Below, one piece after another: positions 10,201-21,900 of a stretch of DNA of 61,499 nucleotides; position 1 is the stretch's first letter, and every line of letters begins with the position of its first letter. This stretch comes from Triangularia verruculosa (Eukaryota > Ascomycota > Sordariomycetes > Sordariales > Podosporaceae): the NCBI GenBank assembly GCA_033296885.1, contig MU864039.1, positions 1-61,499 of the forward strand, in the 5' to 3' direction. The notes beneath the pieces are model-generated. The model made no database searches, was not told the DNA's origin, and saw only the letters and a list, made by a program, of their open reading frames with translations. The position numbers and the translations under genes are program-made.

Positions 10201-11247
10201 AAAGTCATTGCTGGGATATTGTTTCCTCCACTTCCGGAAAACCACAGACTTGCCATGCGTTGTCTCCAACCACTCAGAAAAAGATACCTTGAAGACGTCT
10301 AGTGTGACGTCCTGACGTTTCCCTAGCAAGGAACCAGCAAAATCAACCACATGCTTGGCTAAATCGGTAGCCCAAACAAAAGGATCGTAAAACCTTTTGT
10401 ATTCGGTCGTCGGTTTCCCCAGCCGGTAGTAGATATCCTTCTTCGTATTCAGCATCGAGCGAACCCAGATCTCGCCATCCACGCTCGGGTGCTCAGTCCC
10501 ATAATTTCCAATGGGGAGCTCAGCCACCTCGGCTCTCTGAACGTAGTACCTCTGGCCCTTGCAACTGAGGATGCCGTCAAAGTAATACCGGTCATAACTA
10601 TTTTTCGTATCCATGAACTGCAAAGATCGCATTTCAAGGTGGTACCGCTTCGTATCCAGATAAAATGAGAACTGATCAAGATCGAACTCGATAAATTCCT
10701 CATTCGTGGCACCGTGAGCATCCACCAAAGCCTTCACAGCCATCCACTCCTTGGTCACGGGCAGGGGAGGGATGAATCCATCGTGCTGAGATCTTGGTGT
10801 GATCAATGTCGACACTGGAATCTCAACCGACAACTGGTGCTTCGAGTGAGTTTGATCCGGCAGAATGTCGACGGTGTCCGTAAGAATATCTGGTGTCTGG
10901 CCGGCAGCTGCCATTTCCAAAATTACTCCTTCCGGCCCTGGAAGATCTGGCAGCATTGACTCTTCCGGCCTTCGTGGTGATACTGGTCGCACCAGCGGTG
11001 CATCTGAAAGGGTAGGAAGACATTCTCCTAGTAACATTGACGGTATTGGCGGGTGCAGCGGATCGACTGCTGGTAGTTGTTGGTTCTCATTTTGGCCCTG
11101 TAGAAGCGGGAGGAAATCCAGGGTGCTCGGTAGCAACGGACGTAGTTGGTCCAAGATGGCAGCTTCCGTCTCATCATGAGCTTGCGGCATGAGCTCATTA
11201 GGCCCTATTTCCTGACCCGTGGGAAGCCACGAGTCTAGCTTCGTCAT
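7258..11247 (-). CDS. dim-2: DNA (cytosine-5) methyltransferase, DIM-2 type
   Basis: Uninterrupted frame of 1329 codons. A long N-terminal region (1 to about 480) precedes two BAH-like segments, about 490-590 (GDTISTP to VDWFG) and about 645-745. The C5 methyltransferase domain follows, about 765-1165: motif I DLFCGSGNLGRG near 768, motif IV with the catalytic Cys as GSPCPGFS near 854, motif VI ILENVAA near 894, motif VIII QTRNRVFLV, then the target-recognition region and motifs IX-X ending in KLVGNSVSRDMAMALG. BAH plus methyltransferase architecture with PCPGFS matches Neurospora DIM-2, the enzyme that methylates RIP-mutated and heterochromatic DNA after recruitment by HP1, and differs from the shorter RID. 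The N-terminus carries VxL/I pentapeptides (EGVIL at 106-110, DTVDI at 124-128) that could be PXVXL-like HP1 contacts. A roughly 160-residue tail ends in TIVRILESDEEV, which looks like a SUMO-interacting motif. It is slightly shorter than N. crassa DIM-2 (about 1450 aa). Confidence 0.95.
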   Translation of the reverse strand: MTKLDSWLPTGQEIGPNELMPQAHDETEAAILDQLRPLLPSTLDFLPLLQGQNENQQLPAVDPLHPPIPSMLLGECLPTLSDAPLVRPVSPRRPEESMLPDLPGPEGVILEMAAAGQTPDILTDTVDILPDQTHSKHQLSVEIPVSTLITPRSQHDGFIPPLPVTKEWMAVKALVDAHGATNEEFIEFDLDQFSFYLDTKRYHLEMRSLQFMDTKNSYDRYYFDGILSCKGQRYYVQRAEVAELPIGNYGTEHPSVDGEIWVRSMLNTKKDIYYRLGKPTTEYKRFYDPFVWATDLAKHVVDFAGSLLGKRQDVTLDVFKVSFSEWLETTHGKSVVFRKWRKQYPSNDFRAAVVNNIVFIWKEMNGIHGAKKAGSMTLFRQTMTLETYQWTEAAPVLPTIKEFTMVTTEDDQKRTVVEVAPTIVTPYIKQVFGDMVISKVLHEVNSLDGGLKIPVPAQDVSELQIKIEGTVPGRRRGTMQFLPLEITDKIQVGDTISTPHDDDEITDTKWKKTGANDDRWFGLVQKVHTAKDGTRSFDVTWLYRPAETPCCLMKYPWRNELFLSDHCTCEERVKVKENEILGVHKVDWFGSPETSGVNFFIRQTYIVEHRRWVSLQESHLRCSHGTEKLDFRTGDTVLVHLNLSDKFTEPCEVVKIFKQGKTIFTRLRRLLRRAQVDASAKDVSPNELVHTDKVVVIKLDRIVGKCHVRCFDAGEPIPSPYNRKGTGNLFYITHRLDDTQGKVVPLDGGFPTALRQGFDPRAYGFRKLRGMDLFCGSGNLGRGLEDGGAVEMHWAADICRRAIHTYMANSPSPDKTHPFFGSVDDLLRLALEGKFADNVPRPGDVEFISAGSPCPGFSLLTHDKKNLKQAKNQSMVASFAAFIDFYRPKYAILENVAAIVQAEHNRTQDTLSQLFCAVVGLGYQAQLVMGDAWTQGAPQTRNRVFLVIAAPGLRLPKAPSPSHSHSPAVKARGIGKLCNGEAYVRRSFAPTPLKYISSSEATADVPDIVDGMVDACISHPDHRLALGYTERVRRQLPVIPIFPYGMNFVKTWNEGKGIMTAGDRELFPAGGEKVGRSRVASNAQGWSRLSPNDPFPTITTQLDPGDARTSGGIHWRESRPLTVLEARRAQGFLDEEVLLGSQVDKMKLVGNSVSRDMAMALGLKLREAWVGGLGDGGKRGGSMRGVSECATVVSLLGSEIRVGEEGECGAGGAVEERKVKKEEWEDRARLIITDVAEAKTVRINGCGKRVFDGDGAVEEGGNCKKIQRRLETRAEDGGVVGETGITIIPAMGLCDDGTGLGSVPNTFPEKEPERTGPTIVRILESDEEV

Positions 11248-11828
11248 CCTGTCTCACGCCCCTTCCCTCTAGATGACAGATGCGACAGCTTGGCGGTTCA
11301 AGTGATGGATGGCTATGAGACGGAGGTGGTTAGACAAGTGATCACCTTGAAAAGCCCGGCATGGAGACTCGAAATTGAGACGTCGGCGGGAGTTTGTCGA
11401 GAATAGCACCAAGAAGGTGAGATTGAAGATGGTCTCCAAAATTAAAAAATTTTTAAAAAAAAAGTCGCCCAAAATGCTCGGCAGGGGGGATCCTTTTTCC
11501 TGAACAGCAAAATAATCGTGACGGTTGTGGGGGGAATAAAGAGCGCGGAGCAAACAAAGAATAAGGAACACCGACGCAAAACCCCGCCCAGGCTAAAAGA
11601 AATAATGATATTGTGAAAAAACAGAGCGTTGAAGAAATGTGAGGCATTCCAATGTCAAAGTCGCGTGGTCCCCTCGCGGTTGAGCTCCGGGGTCAGTCGC
11701 GCTAAGAAAACAAGCCATTGACCAATCAAATAGCACCTTTAAGACCCACACTCTTCGTCAACGGTGGACACTCGGGAAAGAGGCATGAGACATCGGGGGT
11801 GCTCGACCATCATTGTTTTCTTATTTTT
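11248..11828. promoter_or_regulatory. dim-2 5' flank / 3' flank of mitochondrial-protein gene
   Basis: A 581-bp spacer between the dim-2 start and the stop of the next leftward gene upstream. It must include the dim-2 promoter and 5' UTR. A CCAAT-type box (ATTGGTCAATGG on the minus strand) lies near 11718-11729. No other gene is supported. Confidence 0.45.
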
Positions 11829-14800
11829 CTATACATCCTCATCAAAAGCCTCTCCCGCCGAAGCCTTTGCAATGGCATCAGCCCATCGTGAAGCCAGAGT
11901 CAAGTCAGCCGTGTCGTCTATCCCCTGGCCCCTATGCGCACTTGGCCAAGCCCATGTGCAGCTGTGATGCTCAACAAGATCCTCCAGCCGCTGCTGAATG
12001 CGCTCCATCTCCGTTTCCTCCACCAGATGCTGGCCTACCTTGGCAAAATACGCAAATGTCTGCATCATTTGTTGGTAGGCATTCTGCTTCGGCTCTTTGG
12101 TCTCCTCGGAGAAATAGTCCGACCTCCATCCGTCCAGAATCCAGTCCATGACACGAACCATCTCCCCTCCGTCTCCACAAGAACCCATCGCCTTCATGTA
12201 TCGGTACACTGTGAGCCCGCTCATGTAGTATCGCGTCATGTCTTGAGGAAACAGCCGGCTGTCCTGCTCCACTGGTGTAGTGAGGTTGGCAAAGGACTGC
12301 ACTGCCCGTTGGTGTGCTCGAGCAAGCAGATTGGCCAACCGTCCTTTTCGCGGTATGCGTTGCCGTTCAAATTGAGAGCCATGAAAAAATGTAGCCACTC
12401 TCATCGTCTTGCGGATCATGTAACAGAGCGCCAGAAAGAGGACGCTGTCATCGCCCTGAATATGCAGCGTCCGCTCATAGATCCTGAGAAAGGCATCCAT
12501 CGTCAACACAACATGATCCGTACCATGGCCTCTTGAATTGTGCAAAATATTCTTCTTTGCAAGCGCCATCAGAATCGTGTGCCATGGTTTTCTGTCATTC
12601 CGCAAGAGCTCTGGCCGAACTGACTGACACAGATGGGCAAGCGAGATCGCCTCTGCCGTAGGACCGCATCCGAACCTGGCCGTGAAGAGGGTTTCGTGTC
12701 TCGAATAATGAGTCTTGTTCGAATGAACCCGACATAACATGGCAATCCAGGCATTGACGAGCTGGAAGTCAACATTGCCGATGGCAGCTCTTCCCGCCTC
12801 AGTATCCCACTGTGTAAAGTCATACAGAACATCCCCAATGCCATGAAAAGGGCCATCTTGGATATAGCTCAGGGCTGTCTTCTTTGAAGACGCATTTTCC
12901 ACCAGGACATGTAGATAGTGTCCAACAGGCCTAAGCCCTTGCGAAAACAACGTTCGGTATAACTCATCCGGCGTGGGAGGAGTGATTCTGGCGATTTCGA
13001 GTGTAGTAAGATTCCCGTTGTGGATTGGAAAGGTTTCCATGATATCTCCGGGACGAAGCCCTTTTGTAAGGGCCGCCTTTTGCGCGTAGAGTTTGGTCAT
13101 CATTTGAGCAGCAACTTGTGCGTCAGGGCGCATATCGGGATGGGGAGGTCTCTGGAACAGTCGCCAAGCTTCCCTGGCGTTCCTAGTTGCTTTGATTCGC
13201 GAGGCCCATTCCCGGTGCATGTTGAGGATAGAGGCCTCACCTGACAATATCGGAAGTGGCACACCTCTTGTTTGGATGGTTGGCGACTTGCCAAAAGTCG
13301 ACCCTGCCAGTACTGAGATGCCCTCGTCGATCTGATCAACCGGGTAACCAGCCTCGCGTGCAAGCAGGCCTGCTTTGGAGCTGCGACTCAAATCCTCTTC
13401 GGGGTGACGACGCTCGTCAACGCCATCGACGGCTTGCCGATAAGGCGGCCAGGTCGTTGCTATGCGATCCGCGTTTTTCATTTCCCCTTTATTCTTCGGC
13501 AGCCCCGCCAAAACCTTTTGTACCGAACGGTAGCTCTCTTTATCAGGAATCAAAGGGGGGTCAAATGAAGCTGCGATACCTAGGACCTGTCGTTGGGCAG
13601 CCCAGTTGTAAGGCATGTTGGCTAGCGGGCGCACTCGGGCCTCCCAGCTGAAACATTGGAGAGCCTTGTTGAAAATGAATGATCGGATTGCATGGCTGCT
13701 GTACCCTTTCGAAGGCTCGTCAGATACCGTGTTGATGTAGTCTACGACCAACTGGGCAACTGCCGTGACTGCCGATGGCCACGAGTCCCGCGTATGCCAA
13801 ACAAGACGGTGTAGCACGCCGTTGAAATGCCACCACGTCATATCGCGACCCCTAGACTGCGAAAGCTGGCGGGCATCTTCGCTTTCTGGCCGATGTCGAT
13901 GTACGTAATTATCCGAAATATACTGGACAAGGCTCATAAAGCTCTTGGGGTTGGCATATAGCTGGTTTGTGGCGAACATGGCCTGCAAAAGAAAAAAAGG
14001 CTTGCGGCAGTTGCTGTGAAAAAATCTCTCGACTTGCAAATCTGAATTCTTGCAAGAGAGAATCCATAACCAGCTGGTGATGTCTTGTTCTGTGATCCCC
14101 TTGGAAGACCTGAGCTGTTCCATTCGCGCATTCCAGGAGACTGTATCCTCCAGATAGCGGGCCAAAGGCGTGTGTTTATGTGCCCGAGCACCCAAGTATG
14201 CGTCTCGGCGAAGCAGAAGCTGTGCTGTCAAGATAGGGAGGCGCGATGATGTGTTGCAGGCTATGCCGCGGGCAAGACACCATTCATCCTTGGTCCATTC
14301 GTCGCTCGGGGAGCGCATGAGGGCGGCCAAGGTCATGGCGGGGGCAGCCCAATCAAAGTCCTTGTGATATGAAGGAACATCTCTCAGTGCCTCACCTTTC
14401 CAAGCTTCACCCTGATGCCTCCCCCAACCCCAGCGGTATGCCAGGGCAGGTCCTGCACGGTCCATCCATAGCTCATCGTCCTGCTCTTGTTTTGACAGAT
14501 AGCGCCATAAGTCGGGGTATTTTTCAGGGAGGCGATCGACTCGTCCTGGGGGTTTTGGACGGTTCTGTTCCTCTATGGGTGGTCCATCCTCGTCCTCAAT
14601 CTCTCTCAGTCTTTCCGCCTCCGGTTTCGTCGTAGTCGTCAGGGCCCTTTGCTGTGGTGGGGCAACTTGGTTGCTACTGAACTTTCTGTGGTTTGTGCCA
14701 TTATTTGGCAGGCCGATGGAAGCATCAACAATCAACTTAGGAGTTAAATATGGTCGGGGGTGCCCGTGAAGGCGCTGACGAGAGGTGTCAGCTACGGGAC

Positions 14801-14896
14801 ACAATGGTATATAGAGATCAAGATTTGACCTACCAGCAAGAGAGGTCCTCTGTTTTTTGCACCACCCCTCAAGGCGATGATTCTCGCGCCAAGCAT
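11829..14896 (-). CDS. Large putative mitochondrial protein, helical-repeat (PPR-like) candidate
   Basis: Two-exon model, 1002 aa: exon 1 14896-14834 and exon 2 14774-11829, with a 59-bp intron (14775-14833) with donor GTAGGT, branch GCTGAC and acceptor CGTCAG. Splicing joins MLGARIIALRGGAKNRGPLLL to RLHGHPRPYLTPKL, giving an Arg-rich, acid-free N-terminus typical of a mitochondrial presequence. The unspliced frame could also start at 14804 but with a less convincing N-terminus. The body is Trp- and Arg-rich and mostly helical in composition, with segments such as ELYRTLFSQGLRPVGHYLHVLVENAS that recall pentatricopeptide-type helical pairs, but I cannot assign clear repeats. Mitochondrial RNA metabolism would fit such a protein and is inference only. 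It shares a 322-bp divergent promoter region with the MYST acetyltransferase gene. Confidence 0.75.
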
Positions 14897-15218
14897 TGGT
14901 ATTGGCAGTGGCCGGTCATCGTGGCAGCTCGGCTCGTTACTGTTCTCCAGGAGCCGTCATGGAGTCAGCAGTGGCGGCGTCGGTAGCTGTTGCGGTGCTG
15001 GGGCTCCCACATCGAAGTCAAAAAACTGAAAGATTCAAGAGAACTTGGACGTTCAGTTGCCAAGCTCCACATGCACCCCACTGCCAGGGACGTGTCTTGG
15101 CATCCCTCCCGCAACAGCTCCCACTGCTAATCCCTGCACCTCCCCTTGCGACAGCTCCGAGCTCCGACTTTGGACAGAATCGCGACAGACTCGCGATCCG
15201 CGGCTGCGGGCAGACAAG
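14897..15218. promoter_or_regulatory. Divergent promoter region
   Basis: The 322 bases between the divergent start codons at 14896 (-) and 15219 (+) must contain both 5' UTRs and promoters. An in-frame upstream Met at 15045 could extend the right-hand protein, but the sequence there looks like leader. Confidence 0.5.
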
Positions 15219-17094
15219 ATGCCTGGAGTTATCAGGAAGAAGCGCATCAGCAGTGAGATGGACATCCAAGATGCACCCTCACGGCGAGCAACTCGCCAAA
15301 GCTCAACCGCCCCGCTGCCTGTGCCCGAAGACCCCGAGCCACGACGTCGTCGTCGCCGTGTCGAAAGCGAAGCTGAGGAGGAGCCGCCCATCACCATACC
15401 AATTCGCAAGCCCCGCACTCTTCATGGGAAAGAGAATGTCCCAGTGAGCGCCGGAGACGACTTGCCGAAACCTACGCGCTCCACACGCCACAGCGCCGGA
15501 CTCGAGGCTGTTGAGCCCTACCCACCAACAACAAACTCTCAACCAACCCAAATATTGCTGCCTGTGCCTGCGATATCTCCCACATCACCAGTAACCCCTC
15601 GTCCAGTCGGCAGACCACCAGGCCGCCCCCCGAGCAACGCGCCGACCATGCCTCCAAACCGGTCAGTTACCGTCGGGCGAAACAAACCAATCACCATGGC
15701 TACCTCGGCGTCGCAGCCGACCCAACAACCACCCCGACTTGAAGCTGCAGCCTCGACAAAGACCTCCGATCGAAAGAGTGCCGCTAAGAACACGCAAACC
15801 GACCGGAATATCGACAAGGTCGTTCTGGGAGACATATGCTTCAAGACTTGGTACCCATCCTACTTTGGCAAGGAAGTGCTAGACAACGGCCCTGGCATAC
15901 TTGACCGGCTCTACGTTTGCCCTTGCTGCTTCAAATACTCCAAAGAGCTTGTGTCATGGTGGGAGCACGTGCAGATCTGCAAGGGAAAGAACTTTATCCC
16001 AGGCTCAAAGATCTACACTCATCCCAAGGGCCAACGAACTGTTCTCAAGGCCTCGGGTCCACCACCCAAATCTGGAAGGGGAAGAAAGAGCAATGCCAGT
16101 CAGAAGATGGTAGAGGAGGTTGTCCAAGACCAGGGAGAGTGGAGCATCTGGGAAGTTGACGGGGAGGTCGATGTTGTAAGTCACCGTGGTCTAGCTTCCA
16201 TCATGATCACAGGCTAACTGCTATGAACAGCTGTTTTGTCAGAACCTCTCGCTATTTGCCAAACTCTTTTTGGACAATAAATCCGTCTTCTTCGATGTCA
16301 CTGGCTTCAAATACTTCCTGCTCGTCTACACGCCTCCAGCTGTTGCTGCTCGGTCTTTGCTAACACCGCCTGAGCACCCGACTCTATCCGGCCCCAGCAC
16401 TGCTGCCCATCAACCACGTAGCCAGATCGTCGGTTTCTTCTCCAAAGAAAAGATGTCCTGGGATAACAACAATTTAGCGTGTATCCTCGTCTTTCCCCCT
16501 TGGCAGCGCAAAGGTCTGGGGTCGCTGCTCATGGGCGTCAGCTACGAGATTTCAAAACGGGAAGGACTGTTAGGTGGCCCTGAGAAGCCCATTAGTGAGC
16601 TGGGCAAGAAGGGGTACAAGCGGTTTTGGGCGGGTGAAATCGCGAGATGGATTCTGAGTCTACCGGCAACCTCGAATGCTATTGAGCCAGGGAAGGAGGT
16701 GCTTGCTGTTGACGTGAGTGACTGCAGCCAAGCTACTTGGATTGTGCCGGAGGATTGTCTGGCAGTGCTCAGGGAAATGGGAGTTGTCGAGGATGCTGGG
16801 TTTGGGCCGGTGGTCAAGCAATCGTCTCTTGGTAAACCCATGGAATTGAGTGAGCTTGGTGTGCCAATCATGCCACCTGATGAGGCCAGCACCAACAAGG
16901 AGAAAGAGGGCAGTCCAGAACAGGAAGAAGCGCCCGTCCAGCAGAGACGGGTGAAGATAAATCAACAAGCTGTGATGGAGTGGGTTCAGAAGAACCGGAT
17001 CAGCCTCGCGAAGGCCTGTGACCCCGATGGATTCGTTGAGGGTTACGCCATGAAGAAGGAGGATGAGCTAGCGGTGGCAGAAGAGTCGGGATGA
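15219..17094 (+). CDS. sas2: MYST-family histone acetyltransferase, SAS2-like
   Basis: Two exons, 15219-16175 and 16231-17094, 606 aa. The 55-bp intron has donor GTAAGT, branch GCTAAC and acceptor ACAG, and splicing restores the MYST signature EVDV-LFCQNLSLFAKLFLDNK. The N-terminal ~200 residues are basic and disordered with no chromodomain, which separates it from Esa1/Tip60 and points to the Sas2 branch. A C2HC zinc finger follows (CPCC, then HVQIC), then the acetyl-CoA-binding motif LACILVFPPWQRKGLGSLLM containing the conserved Cys and the QRKGLG loop, then GGPEKPISELGKKGY. Sas2-type enzymes acetylate H4K16 and antagonise heterochromatin spreading. That substrate is inferred from the family. 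The C-terminal AVMEWVQKNRISLAKACDPDGF helix is typical of the domain end. Met 15219 was chosen over the in-frame Met at 15045 because MPGVIRKKRI starts the basic tail and the upstream stretch looks like leader. Confidence 0.9.
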
Positions 17095-18730
17095 TGTGGA
17101 TTTGCATCAATCTCCAGCGAACATTTGCATTTGGATTGGATTAGGCGTTATGGAATATGATACCAGCGGGCAGATACCAACGGGCAGACGTTTGAGCTGG
17201 GAATGCATGAAATGCACAGGATTGACAGTACTGTACTTATCTGTATGCATAATAATACAAGAGGCTTATACGAGGTCATCAATATATCCTGATTCATCAA
17301 CATGAGATGCCTACATTTTTCAGCCGTGGGTTCCAAAACAATATCTAGACCGTGTCTCTCACAGACAAGAAATCATTGGACGTGAATAATATTTCAAGAG
17401 TTTAGATCTTGACACTGCTTTTTGAGGCCCTGGCTTCCCGCGAGTGTAGCAGAGAGTGATTACGCTCCATTCTGCGCCTTCCTCGTCTCTAGATGGGAGC
17501 AGATGCCATCAGCGCCTGTCTAACAGTCTTTTGCAAAATCAGGCCCCGACCAGACTTCGTGTTTGAGGCGAAAAAGGCGATAATTGCTCTAGACCGCCTT
17601 GTCATCCTTTTTTCGGAATTTGAATCGAGATAATATTCATAATACATATCTGGTACTCTCTCGTCCGTCTTTCGTAGGACCTATCAGCTAACGGGTTGCT
17701 TCAGATTCTCCAAGGCTTTCGTCGCCTCCGGTTACTAATTTTGTGTCTGGTAGGATCTTTTGGGGAAAAACACAAGGACTACATATACGACGGATGCTTT
17801 AGAAGACAGTTGTGGAGCGGTAAGAAGCAGTCGACAAGCAAAAAGGCCGCGTTATAAATCCCACATAGTAGTCGATGCGTCACTGACATACTTCAAGGAG
17901 TCTATTCACTTTGTTTTGACGTTTTTTTACTATCCTAAAGTCTAGTGTCCCACGTCCAAAGTGTCTCCAACTCTGTTGTCGTAGAACAGCTCGGTAGCAA
18001 GAAGCGACAGAAATATACCATGTCATCTAACTCGACTATATCTTATCACACCCTTCTCCCACACTGTTCTCACCAAAACCCCCCCTGGATCTATAATAGT
18101 ATCTACTTGGACGGCTACCGTCGTTTTCCCAACCACCTTCCACTCCTATCTCCTCTTCACCGCCCCAACTAGATTCCGCATCCAAACCAAATCCTCCCTC
18201 CTCAAACCACCAACTTCCCCTCCTCACCATTGCTTCCATCACCACAAGCCACAAGCTCAACCATCACCACTAACCAATAGGAACGAAACCAACTCACCGC
18301 TTATCAAGCAGTCTCGTCCGATCATATTTGGAGATACTACAACAAGAACATCAGAAGCAGAAATCCCCCCCCCCCATGATCCGGGCAGCCATTACCTAGG
18401 CACCCGAGCGTTCGCCCACCCAGCCACCTCAAGGCAAACCGACCAGACACCGTTCCCGAAAACAGTTCCCTGGCACATGCGCCTCTCATGCAAGAGATCA
18501 CTCAGCATGCCGCTGATCCGAGGAAAAGAAGACCACAAAGGAACTTCCTCGTCAAGGAACTTCCTCGTTGATGCCCTCATGAAACCGTTTCAGCATGTTG
18601 GTTTCAGTAGCCCGACAATCTCTCCGGCGGTGGCATCTGCGCGCGCTCGCTCGGGCGTGGCATCCAGGGTCAAGGCGCATTGCCATCCCAGCAGCGCTCC
18701 GGAAGGAGGAGTACAGTACACGGACACCGA

Positions 18731-18762
18731 GCCGGGAGGGAGGAGGAGGGAGGGAGGGAGGA
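18731..18762 (+). repeat. G-tract cluster, possible G-quadruplex
   Basis: Closely spaced GGG tracts (GGGAGGGAGGAGGAGGGAG continuing with two further GGG runs) satisfy the simple four-G-tract rule for quadruplex formation. The tract is in a gene-free region, and no function is shown by the sequence. Confidence 0.6.
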
Positions 18763-18946
18763 ATACAGTACTCTATGAGCTCCCAAGGGAAAGGATGCTG
18801 GTTTGAGGCATTGTTGAAGCGGAGAGGGATACAATACGCGGAACGGCAGGTGGGATGTGCCCAGGAGGAAGGGGGATATAGTTGGTAGGATGTACTATGG
18901 AGAGGAAAACAGCATTGTATAGGCAAGTTGGAGTGGCTGCGGTTGG

Positions 18947-18997
18947 AGTGTGTGTTAGTGTGTGTTAGTGTGTGTGAGTGTGTTAATGTGTTATTGC
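18947..18997 (+). repeat. TGTGTTAG-type minisatellite
   Basis: Several imperfect direct repeats of GTGTGTTAGT and GTGTGAGT in about 50 bases. It resembles no known telomere repeat of filamentous ascomycetes (TTAGGG) and is called simple repeat only. Confidence 0.7.
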
Positions 18998-21900
18998 TGG
19001 GTGGAGAGGGCGTGGTGAGATTAAGCTACCTAAGAGTTTTGTAAGTGGTTTGAATACCCTGTGGTAGATGGCGGGTTTGCTGTGATTGTGTTGAGTGGCG
19101 GCATAATCACCATCAGATAATGTAACATCCGGAGACTGTCGAAGAAAAGTACACAATCCAGTCGATTTAGTCTTATAGCGTGCAGGACACAGACTTCTCT
19201 CGAGCAACAAAAGTCGAATACAATCCTCTATTATTTCGTCGAGATACACACGGCGTCTACCACCGAAAACCTCCCGTTTATCTCCAGTCCCCATCCAAAA
19301 TTCCAAGTCCAGACAACATCCATTACCAAAGCAAGCCATATCAACCCCTACCTCCTCTCCCATCTCCCCTAGTCACCCCCCTCGACACACCACAATCAGC
19401 AGTAACCCCCCCCCCCCCCCCCCCTCCTCCTTCCTTCTCCATAAACCACCTCCCTCCAATTACTTACCCCTTCACCAACCCCATCACCAGCACCACAACA
19501 GCAACCAACCCCCCTCCTCCACAACCAAACCCGCCACCTTCCTCTCCCACCCCGCTGGCCGCACCACCCTACACAACCCCCCACAGAACGCCCTCTCCGC
19601 ATCAGCCTCAACAACCCTTCAAGCTAACCCCTTCTCGTCCCCTTTTTTCCGTCCCTGAGATGCTGCTATCTGGCGAAAAATAGAACGTTTGCATGGCCTG
19701 AAGCTGATGTAGAGACAGTTTTTTTCGCCACGAAAGAGCCGGGATCGCCATCTTGCGCCTCCCTTATCATCGTGATGTAAATCATCACGAGAAACCCCCT
19801 TGCATCGCCACGGGGATGCAGCAGCCCGCCCGAGAGACACAAAAAGAAAGGTGCAAACAGATTGAGCCAGTGGAAGAATGACTGGGCGAGACGGGATGTC
19901 CTTTTAGCAATCATCCCCCTCGCTAGGCGCGAGAAAAGTACAAAAAGGCGGTGGTTCTCTTTTTTTTTTCTTTCTTTTTTCCCTCTCTCTGTGATATACT
20001 AAAGTTAATCTTACTCGGGACATAGGTAGGTATGTTGGCGAATGAACGCTGGTTTCTTATTCTCGAGAATAGTCAAGAGCAAGAGACGCAGGTTTAGGTA
20101 TGTATAGAAAAGCCGAAGGGTAAAGAACGGGACACGCTTTAAGAGAAACGGCGGAGATCTCTCTAGGTGTTGAAGCGGCAGGGGGAAGGGAGCCCACCGT
20201 CTTCGCTATGCCCATGGCTATATCCCAAATCTCATTATCATGTCTTCGTCCAGTCCCAATATCAAGATCCGTCCAACCCCGTCCAACTATATCAACAGCT
20301 CAACGTACCCCCAACATACTCCTCATTCCTCTTCCTAAATCCTACCCAAAACCGCGGATTTGTTAGCATAAAATGCATGTTTATCCCGACGCTAATACCA
20401 ATAAAAAGTTCCCCAGATGCCCAATGTGCGTGACGAGGGATCGTCGGGTGAGGCTTGATCTTGGATATGATACCCGTACCCAATATATCCGGCTGGAAGC
20501 TGGCTTAGTGTACTTCTAGGGTAGAATAGCTATTAGGTACCTAGCCGACAATTCCAATAGCAGTGAAAGGCTATCAGAGACCAAAGTAAACCATAATGAC
20601 ATGTTGCTAATAGTCGAGCTTGTCACTGTCTGTTTCTTCAACAGTCCCACATATGGAAAGCGACTGCCCCCTGTCCATCATAACGTTGCTCCCATCAAGG
20701 AGCTATGACATGTCGAACAACTTCATCACTGGCTTCACAGCTCACCATCCCAATGTCTCATACTAGTGTCGCAAAATCTTGATCTATATAGTCTTCATTA
20801 GGTCTCAATACAAGACATCTCGGTGCTCGGTGCATACTAACCTGCGACATCTTCAGCCACCTTACCTACCACATCCCGACACCTCCCGGCTTACACCACC
20901 ACACAAATCTCACCCTGTGGCGCCGATAACAATCAAACTAAACTCACCACAACTATAAAACTCCCTATTATCCCCGAACCCGACAAACATCAATAAACTC
21001 CCACAATCATCATCATCGTTGCGTTGCAGGTACGAATACAACAACCGATCATTCAAGACAATGTTGTAACCCGGCAGCGTTCCGGCCACCCGGGTAACCC
21101 AATTGGGAATTCAGCCAACCAAATCGGTCAAAGTCTATCATGTTTCACCGCTGGACTCACCTTTTTTTTTTCATCAATTCCGTCATGCTGCCTTACCGAG
21201 CAGATCGTTGGAAGCTTTCAGGTTCCGATCTGGGTCAACGATTATTTGGTTCGGCCAACCAGCGAAGCTTCCGACCCTCCCCCCTTTGCCAACTCTGCCG
21301 CGGCAGGTCTTGTTACACAACATTTGCGGCAGCAGCGGCGTTTGTTGGAATTCATCCCGTTCGGTGAGTTCAGGTCAGGAATTATAACCATGGTCAAAAC
21401 AATTCCTACCAGTTGAGCACAAAGGTTGAAAAGCTTCTCAAGCTTCGCAGGGCTTCGAATGCCCCTCAGTTCGAAAAAAAAAAGAGGCATTTTTCACATC
21501 CTGTCGTCATCCTTGGCCCTTGGTTCTGGCGGTGGAGTTAAAGTGGACGGTTATCGGGTCCCAACAAGTGAGGTCGCGTAAAGTCGCCGCTAAGTGGGGG
21601 CCTCGTGGGGCTTGCGATAGACCCTGGTCAGAAAACAGGAGCCGCCTCTGCCTCAAGACATCAAACACAAGCTGAAAATTTTCAGTGACACAAAATCGAG
21701 CTCCATTAGGTTCGAACAAAAAGCTCGCTGTCGCCTCTCAAGGACCCAGGTTCCCAAGAGGTTCGTCCATAGCCGCCCCCCGTGCTCCGTAGAAAGCTGC
21801 TGGACCCATGAATCATGTCCCCCCCCTCCATCACCGAGCTTGTTGCTTTGGTCAAGCTGTGCTGTGCTGCTGTTGCTGTCCCGTCCTCGGTGACCTGTAA

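Noticed and set aside
15045..15218. Alternative upstream start for the MYST acetyltransferase
   Set aside because: The added 58 residues are Pro, Cys and Thr-rich and unlike family N-termini, while the Met at 15219 begins the expected basic tail.
19180..19683. Proline-rich 167-residue open frame
   Set aside because: Encoded by C-rich low-complexity sequence with a poly-C run in its middle. No domain, no introns, no conservation cue.
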